Assembly: GCA_046761005.1 (NCBI GenBank)
Contig: JBHIFI010000020.1
Coordinates: 1-32,723 of the forward strand
Reading direction: 5' to 3'
From: JAGMCJ01 sp046761005
Lineage (GTDB): Archaea > Thermoplasmatota > Thermoplasmata > RBG-16-68-12 > JAGMCJ01
Length of the DNA stretch: 32,723 nucleotides
Shown piece after piece: positions 31,728 to 32,723 of this stretch. The notes below the pieces were generated by a model. It was not told the origin of the DNA. It searched no databases and saw only the letters and a list, made by a program, of their open reading frames with translations. The first letter of the stretch is position 1; each line of letters begins with the position of its first letter. Both the position numbers and the translations under genes were made by a program.

Positions 31728-32108
31728 ATGCACGTCAGAAGCGGCCATATAATATTCAACAAAGATACGCGATACATCGATCTTCTGCCTGTCTATGAGG
31801 AGGTCTTCAAGAAGTTCTTGGAGGAAACAAATCAAATGCCCGAGGCTGAGCCTGAGTTTCTTGATGTTCTCATAGAGGAGAACCTGGTGGATCTGAGAAG
31901 CAATCGAAAGCCCGAGGGATACAACCGAAGCGGTCATATGCGTCTAATCTTTCCGCTGTCGGAAAGAGTGGAATGCTATGTCTACGGGAGAACGAAGAGC
32001 AACGAGGTAGCAAGAGTTACGGAACTCCTCAGCGGACTATTTAGAAAGTCTGGACTTGAACACTCTATTGAGTGGGACAGAATGCTGCTGTACTCAAGAG
32101 AGAAGTAG
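31728..32108 (+). CDS. Uncharacterised 126-residue protein
   Basis: No family recognised. Alpha/beta composition with an acidic middle (EPEFLDVLIEENLVDLR) and a strand-rich end (MRLIFPLSERVECYVYGRTK). No signal peptide, membrane segment or Cys motif. It has its own promoter and converges on thpR, with the stop codons directly adjacent. The divergent neighbour is ThiDN. Codon pattern and a clean TATA box support a real gene. Confidence 0.62.
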   Translation: MHVRSGHIIFNKDTRYIDLLPVYEEVFKKFLEETNQMPEAEPEFLDVLIEENLVDLRSNRKPEGYNRSGHMRLIFPLSERVECYVYGRTKSNEVARVTELLSGLFRKSGLEHSIEWDRMLLYSREK

Positions 32109-32669
32109 TCAGGACGTTGGAAATGGCACCTCAGCCACAGTTGAATAGACAGGGCCGCTTTTCTCGAGCACACTCTTTTTGAGTCTCAGTCTCTCAATCA
32201 TCTGAGTTCCAAAATCGACGTTTCTGGTCTTCGAGAGAATTTCCTGGATTTTTTCCTTCCCCCTGCTTCCTTTCAATCTGGCAATCGTGATATGTGGAGA
32301 GAATTTCCTGCCTTCCCGCTTGAAACCTAACTGCTGCATCTCGCTATCTAGGAATTCAGAGATATCTGCTAACGGACCCGAATTTGTCAAGCCAATCCAG
32401 ATGACCTTGATGTATTTCATACTGGGAAAGGCGCCCGTTCCCTCGAATCCGACCTCGAAGGGTCTTATCCCCTGCACGGCCTCTTTCATGATAGCTTCGA
32501 TCCTAGGAACAAGCTTCTCGTCTGTATTTCCCAGGAACTTAAGAGTCATGTGAATCTGGTCCATCCGAACGGGCTTCAGCCTTGCGCCAGTATTCTGGAG
32601 GACGTTGGAAAAATTCTCAAAAAGAGGGTTGAAATCTAGGTCAACGGAGATGAATGCTCGGAAAGGCAT
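32109..32669 (-). CDS. thpR: RNA 2',3'-cyclic phosphodiesterase (2'-5' RNA ligase family)
   Basis: 186 residues. The two HxT motifs of the 2H phosphoesterase family are present: HMTL at 40-43 and HITI near 126-129. MPFRAFISVDL at the start and the overall length match ThpR/LigT. The enzyme hydrolyses 2',3'-cyclic phosphate ends of RNA and can act as a 2'-5' RNA ligase in vitro. ATG 32669 fits the family start; the frame stays open to the right edge of the window, so an upstream neighbour could overlap it. Confidence 0.93.
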   Translation of the reverse strand: MPFRAFISVDLDFNPLFENFSNVLQNTGARLKPVRMDQIHMTLKFLGNTDEKLVPRIEAIMKEAVQGIRPFEVGFEGTGAFPSMKYIKVIWIGLTNSGPLADISEFLDSEMQQLGFKREGRKFSPHITIARLKGSRGKEKIQEILSKTRNVDFGTQMIERLRLKKSVLEKSGPVYSTVAEVPFPTS

Positions 32670-32723
32670 GGCATAGGGAATCATGAGAAGGGCACATAAC
32701 ACTTTCTCTACGAAACAATGGTT

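Noticed and set aside
1..32723. tRNA, rRNA, transposase, integrase or insertion-sequence signatures
   Set aside because: None found by reading intergenic gaps and translated genes on both strands; gaps are too short for most RNA genes, although a small unknown ncRNA cannot be excluded.

Overview
The window looks archaeal, most likely from a euryarchaeote in the broad sense (Thermoplasmatota or a relative; the lineage is an inference and no rRNA is present). Evidence: a PAN-type proteasome-activating nucleotidase, an archaeal MBF1 homologue, a ThiD-ThiN fusion, a DUF2240 protein, several KaiC/RAD55-like ATPases, a DUF835 membrane receptor, TATA-box promoters placed for leaderless transcripts, and Shine-Dalgarno sites on internal operon genes. 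Coding density is very high, and no rRNA, tRNA, CRISPR array or transposase was seen.

Region 1 (1-4105): the 3' part of a TPR protein, a small secreted calcium-binding protein, a PAS histidine kinase overlapping a CheY-like receiver, and a convergent regulator with two tandem winged-helix units.

Region 2 (about 4350-20768) is the main feature: a signalling island built around KaiC-like ATPases. Four domains share an unusual P-loop (Gly-Thr-Met-Lys-Ser instead of Gly-x-Gly-Lys-Ser/Thr), one of them fused to a zinc ribbon and TPRs. One paralogue has a canonical P-loop. Two are degenerate and probably cannot hydrolyse ATP. Between them lie a membrane V4R-like sensor, a membrane-anchored ASCH-like protein, a multi-spanning DUF835 receptor, a beta-propeller/zinc-ribbon protein and a winged-helix regulator. 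The island ends in a 1708-residue protein that joins a cytoplasmic pseudo-KaiC/TPR/zinc-ribbon half, through an Asn-Gly repeat and a membrane segment, to an ectodomain of almost 1000 residues with a C-terminal sorting-like tail. Two of the transcription units carry nearly the same palindrome (TTATCAAAnnTGATAA) at the same distance upstream of their TATA-like boxes, which suggests joint control.

Region 3 (20769-27154) is largely housekeeping: two membrane-anchored FKBP-type prolyl isomerases facing outward, a 2[4Fe-4S] ferredoxin, a HisA-like protein with DUF2240, archaeal MBF1 with a small membrane protein, PAN, a 47-residue zinc ribbon and a VTT/DedA-like membrane protein.

Region 4 (27148-32723): a minus-strand gene string of ThiDN, a GT4 glycosyltransferase, a UDP-galactopyranose-mutase-like flavoprotein and a GT2 glycosyltransferase, then a conserved-looking unknown protein and the RNA 2',3'-cyclic phosphodiesterase ThpR. 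The glycan genes and the heavily sequon-marked ectodomain in region 2 are consistent with a glycosylated cell surface, but no direct link is shown.
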